A DNA stretch of 5,875 nt from Kiritimatiellales bacterium (GTDB lineage: Bacteria; Verrucomicrobiota; Kiritimatiellia; Kiritimatiellales; Tichowtungiaceae). A model generated the notes under the pieces. It did not search any database. It saw only the letters and a program-made list of their open reading frames with translations, and was not told the origin of the DNA. Below, one piece after another: positions 4,034 through 5,875 of the stretch (positions within the stretch are counted from its first letter, which is position 1; each line of letters opens with the position of its first letter). The translations under genes and the position numbers were made by a program. Location: the NCBI GenBank assembly GCA_028692515.1, contig JAQUXG010000114.1, forward strand, positions 1 through 5,875, read 5' to 3'.

Positions 4034-5404
4034 ATGATCAAAAATGTTTCTGGTCTATTTCTCATTTTGAGTCTCATTTTGGCCCTCTGCAGCTGCGCAC
4101 CGGTCACCATCGAAACATCCCCATCCGGTGCAGAGGTTTACAGTGCTGACGGGCAAACCCTGCTGGGCACAACCCCCTACACAACCAAGGTCTGGATCAG
4201 CGAAAAGGATTTAGTCGTCCGGCAGAACCGTTATTTTGATGATCCCGTCAAATTGAACTACGACTCCTCGGAAAAAATTGAACTGAAACTTCGCCCGACT
4301 CCGGTTGTTGTTTACAGTAAACCCGTGGCTGAAATTTATCCCGTCGGTTCAGAAACCGCAATCGGCAGCTCCCCCGCAAAGATCCCGGTTGGCGACGCGC
4401 CGGCCGCTTATGTCCTGAAAGTCGCAGACTATTACGACCAGGAAATCTCCGTCGGCATCGACAGTCCCGACCCGCTGGTTGTCCAACTGGCTCGCCGTCC
4501 GATCGTTAATATCTCCGCCACTCCAGACGGTGTGGAAATCTATGAAAATGACGCACTCATCGGTACCGCACCCATCCGGGAAGAAATCTTAACCAGCCGC
4601 ACCTTTGAGTTCCGCAAAAAGAACTATTTTGCCAAAACCCTCACCCTGAACGGCGCACCGCCCTATGAAATGTCCGTTGAACTCAAGCCGTTCCCGGTCA
4701 TCACTGTCACGGCCGAACCGGCTGTCGCAAAGATTTCCCATGACAGCGAGCTGCTGGGCAAAGGCTCCGTCAAACTCGCGGTGGGCGGAAAGTCCACGCT
4801 GGAAGTCAGCGCGGATCGCTACTACCCTCAGACGGTCGTCCTCACGCCGGAATCAGACGCGCAGGTTGATGTCGCACTGAAAGCAATGCCCTATGTGATG
4901 ATCAACAGCGATCCTGCTGGTGCAGAAGTCCTCCTCGACGGCAAGCTCATCGGCACCACGCCGCTTGAACAGCTGATTGAAAAAGAAACGGTTGTTGAAC
5001 TCAGCAAAGAAGGGTTCATCACGCAGACCGCCACCCTGAACGGTAAAGATGCGCACCCCGTGATCGCACTGAAGGCCATTCCGCCCCCCCCGGTCGTCAC
5101 CATCAGTAGCTCCCCGACAGGCGCAGAGGTCTCGGTGGACGGCAAACCCATCGGAAACACTCCCGTTAAACAGGTGGTCGAAAAACCGATCTCTGTCGTA
5201 CTGACCCTGAAGGGGTACTTCGCGCAGACCAACACCCTTGACGGCAGCAACCTCACCCCGATGATCACCCTCGAGAAGAAAACACTCCTCGAGAATCTCC
5301 GCGATAAGGGAATCAGCCTGCCGCTGATCGGAGGCATCGCCGCCGCCATCATCGCGGTCATCGTCGCCATCATCATCCTGCTCAAGAAAAAGAAAACCGC
5401 GTAA
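4034..5404 (+). CDS. PEGA-repeat lipoprotein with C-terminal membrane helix
   Basis: The protein has 456 residues; ATG at 4034 follows AAGGAG by 7 bases. Residues 1-20 are a signal peptide ending in LCSC, a lipobox whose Cys21 would be lipid-modified. Six PEGA domains of about 62-66 residues follow at about 24-86, 90-153, 156-218, 221-284, 286-347 and 353-414. Each starts with a strand like VTIETSPSGAEV, then a D/G turn, then IGTTP, the last two repeats being most canonical. Repeats 2 and 4 lack the GAEV signature and are diverged. Residues 430-450 form a strongly hydrophobic helix (GGIAAAIIAVIVAIIILL) ending in KKKKTA. PEGA domains are beta-rich extracytoplasmic modules found in surface and peptidoglycan-associated proteins; the ligand is unknown. 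A lipid anchor plus a C-terminal helix is unusual. The gene has its own promoter and a terminator, so it is probably monocistronic. Confidence 0.9.
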   Translation: MIKNVSGLFLILSLILALCSCAPVTIETSPSGAEVYSADGQTLLGTTPYTTKVWISEKDLVVRQNRYFDDPVKLNYDSSEKIELKLRPTPVVVYSKPVAEIYPVGSETAIGSSPAKIPVGDAPAAYVLKVADYYDQEISVGIDSPDPLVVQLARRPIVNISATPDGVEIYENDALIGTAPIREEILTSRTFEFRKKNYFAKTLTLNGAPPYEMSVELKPFPVITVTAEPAVAKISHDSELLGKGSVKLAVGGKSTLEVSADRYYPQTVVLTPESDAQVDVALKAMPYVMINSDPAGAEVLLDGKLIGTTPLEQLIEKETVVELSKEGFITQTATLNGKDAHPVIALKAIPPPPVVTISSSPTGAEVSVDGKPIGNTPVKQVVEKPISVVLTLKGYFAQTNTLDGSNLTPMITLEKKTLLENLRDKGISLPLIGGIAAAIIAVIVAIIILLKKKKTA

Positions 5405-5423
5405 CCCGCCCCGCGCTTTATGG

Positions 5424-5454
5424 AAAAGCCCCGCAATTTGTGCGGGGCTTTTTT
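5424..5454 (+). terminator. Intrinsic terminator after the PEGA gene, partly bidirectional
   Basis: AAAAGCCCCGC (5424-5434), a 7-base loop, and GCGGGGCTTTT (5442-5452) form an 11-bp stem that runs into TTTTTT (5449-5454). It lies 20 bp after the PEGA stop. The minus-strand reading also ends the stem in TTTT, so it can serve the convergent isomerase gene too. Confidence 0.9.
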
Positions 5455-5459
5455 GTGCC

Positions 5460-5480
5460 GTTTTCCGATGTTTGGAAAAC
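5460..5480. repeat. Palindromic motif, copy 3 (GTTTTCC...GGAAAAC)
   Basis: Seven-base arms GTTTTCC (5460-5466) and GGAAAAC (5474-5480) flank GATGTTT. It is the same motif family as 2478-2490 and 2508-2524, with one base changed in the left arm. It sits between convergent genes, and its last base is the first base of the isomerase stop codon. Confidence 0.6.
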
Positions 5481-5875
5481 TATGGAATCGTCGTGCAGAG
5501 AACCGTCAGTTTCGCGCCGTCCGGGCAAAGCGTATATTCACCCTGCGAAGCCGGAACCAGCCACGACTGGCCGGGAGCCAGCGTTTCCTTTCCACCATCC
5601 CACGCAATCGTTCCAGAGCCTTCGGCAATAAAGAGCGCATGGAAGGATGTTCCACCCACGGGAAAATTCTGCTCTGCGCTCAGCTTAAAGCGGTCGAGCC
5701 GGAAATATTCGCAGTTCTGAATGGTTGTTCCGCAGACCTTGCAGCGCGGGTCGCCGTTATTCTCCCAATCAATCACCTGCATCGCTTTATCAATGTGCAG
5801 CTCACGCCCTTTCCCATTGGCATCTACGCGATCCCAGTCATAAATCCGGTACGTCGTATTCGAGTTCTGCTGAAT
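5480..5875 (-). CDS. manA: Class I mannose-6-phosphate isomerase, C-terminal part
   Basis: The frame is open from the right edge (5875) to TAG at 5482-5480, giving 131 residues with the N-terminal portion outside the window; the internal Met at 5782 is not the true start. The visible part opens IQQNSNTTYRIYDWDRVDAN, the highly conserved QQNSxTTYRxYDWxR block of type I phosphomannose isomerases of the short, Bacillus-like class, then RELHIDKAMQVIDW. A C-terminal cupin-like barrel follows, with VGGTSFHALFIAEGSGTIAW and the LAPGQSWLVPAS strand. The enzyme interconverts fructose-6-phosphate and mannose-6-phosphate in the cytoplasm, feeding GDP-mannose synthesis and mannose use. The Zn2+-binding His residues should lie in the missing N-terminal half. 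A CxxC (CKVC) precedes the barrel. It converges on the PEGA gene and shares the terminator between them. Confidence 0.92.
   Translation of the reverse strand: MQQNSNTTYRIYDWDRVDANGKGRELHIDKAMQVIDWENNGDPRCKVCGTTIQNCEYFRLDRFKLSAEQNFPVGGTSFHALFIAEGSGTIAWDGGKETLAPGQSWLVPASQGEYTLCPDGAKLTVLCTTIP

Noticed and set aside
4891..5436. 181-codon minus-strand open frame
   Set aside because: It is the antisense shadow of the last two PEGA repeats and membrane helix, low-complexity and Ser/Met-rich, and runs through the terminator.

Overview
The window reads as a bacterial chromosome segment of moderately high GC in its housekeeping parts. It is interrupted by a roughly 1.35 kb, visibly more AT-rich stretch of small unrelated genes separated by foldable, palindromic sites. 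I interpret that stretch (about 380-1735) as a chromosomal integron cassette array. No integrase gene is present, so within this window it is a cluster of attC sites lacking an integrase. The host cannot be named from the sequence. A PVC-group bacterium such as a Kiritimatiellota relative is a weak guess, based on gene style (PEGA-repeat lipoprotein, Bacillus-type mannose-6-phosphate isomerase) and on a recurring TTCCAATGTTTGGAA-like intergenic palindrome.

Layout. 1-215: C-terminal end of a class I glutamine amidotransferase (+). 204-385: hairpin over the stop codon, then a long structured attC-like site ending in GTTATGT. 400-915: cassette gene 1, a membrane-anchored helical protein of unknown function. 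Its stop codon lies inside ACATAAC, the exact complement of the cassette's own first bases, which is the hallmark of a cassette and its attC. 910-973: short attC. 992-1240: cassette gene 2, a small protein with two membrane segments. 1230-1401: palindrome, then a second long attC-like site whose last 93 bp are identical to the first. 1410-1671: cassette gene 3, broken by a 13-bp insertion with an 8-bp direct repeat. 1671-1735: short attC abutting the stop codon of the next gene.

1734-2339 (-): HAD-superfamily phosphatase of the YihX type. 2340-2562: a 223-bp divergent intergenic region with three GC-rich hairpins and two copies of a palindromic motif. 2563-3099 and 3102-3956 (+): isochorismatase-like cysteine hydrolase and a ten-helix EamA/DMT transporter, 2 bp apart and surely co-transcribed. 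3970-3999: sigma70-like promoter. 4034-5404 (+): lipoprotein with six PEGA repeats and a C-terminal membrane helix, followed by a strong intrinsic terminator. 5480-5875 (-): C-terminal part of a class I mannose-6-phosphate isomerase running off the right edge.

The hydrolase and transporter probably act together on a small metabolite. The cassette genes have no recognisable pathway and look like acquired accessory functions. The other genes are independent units.
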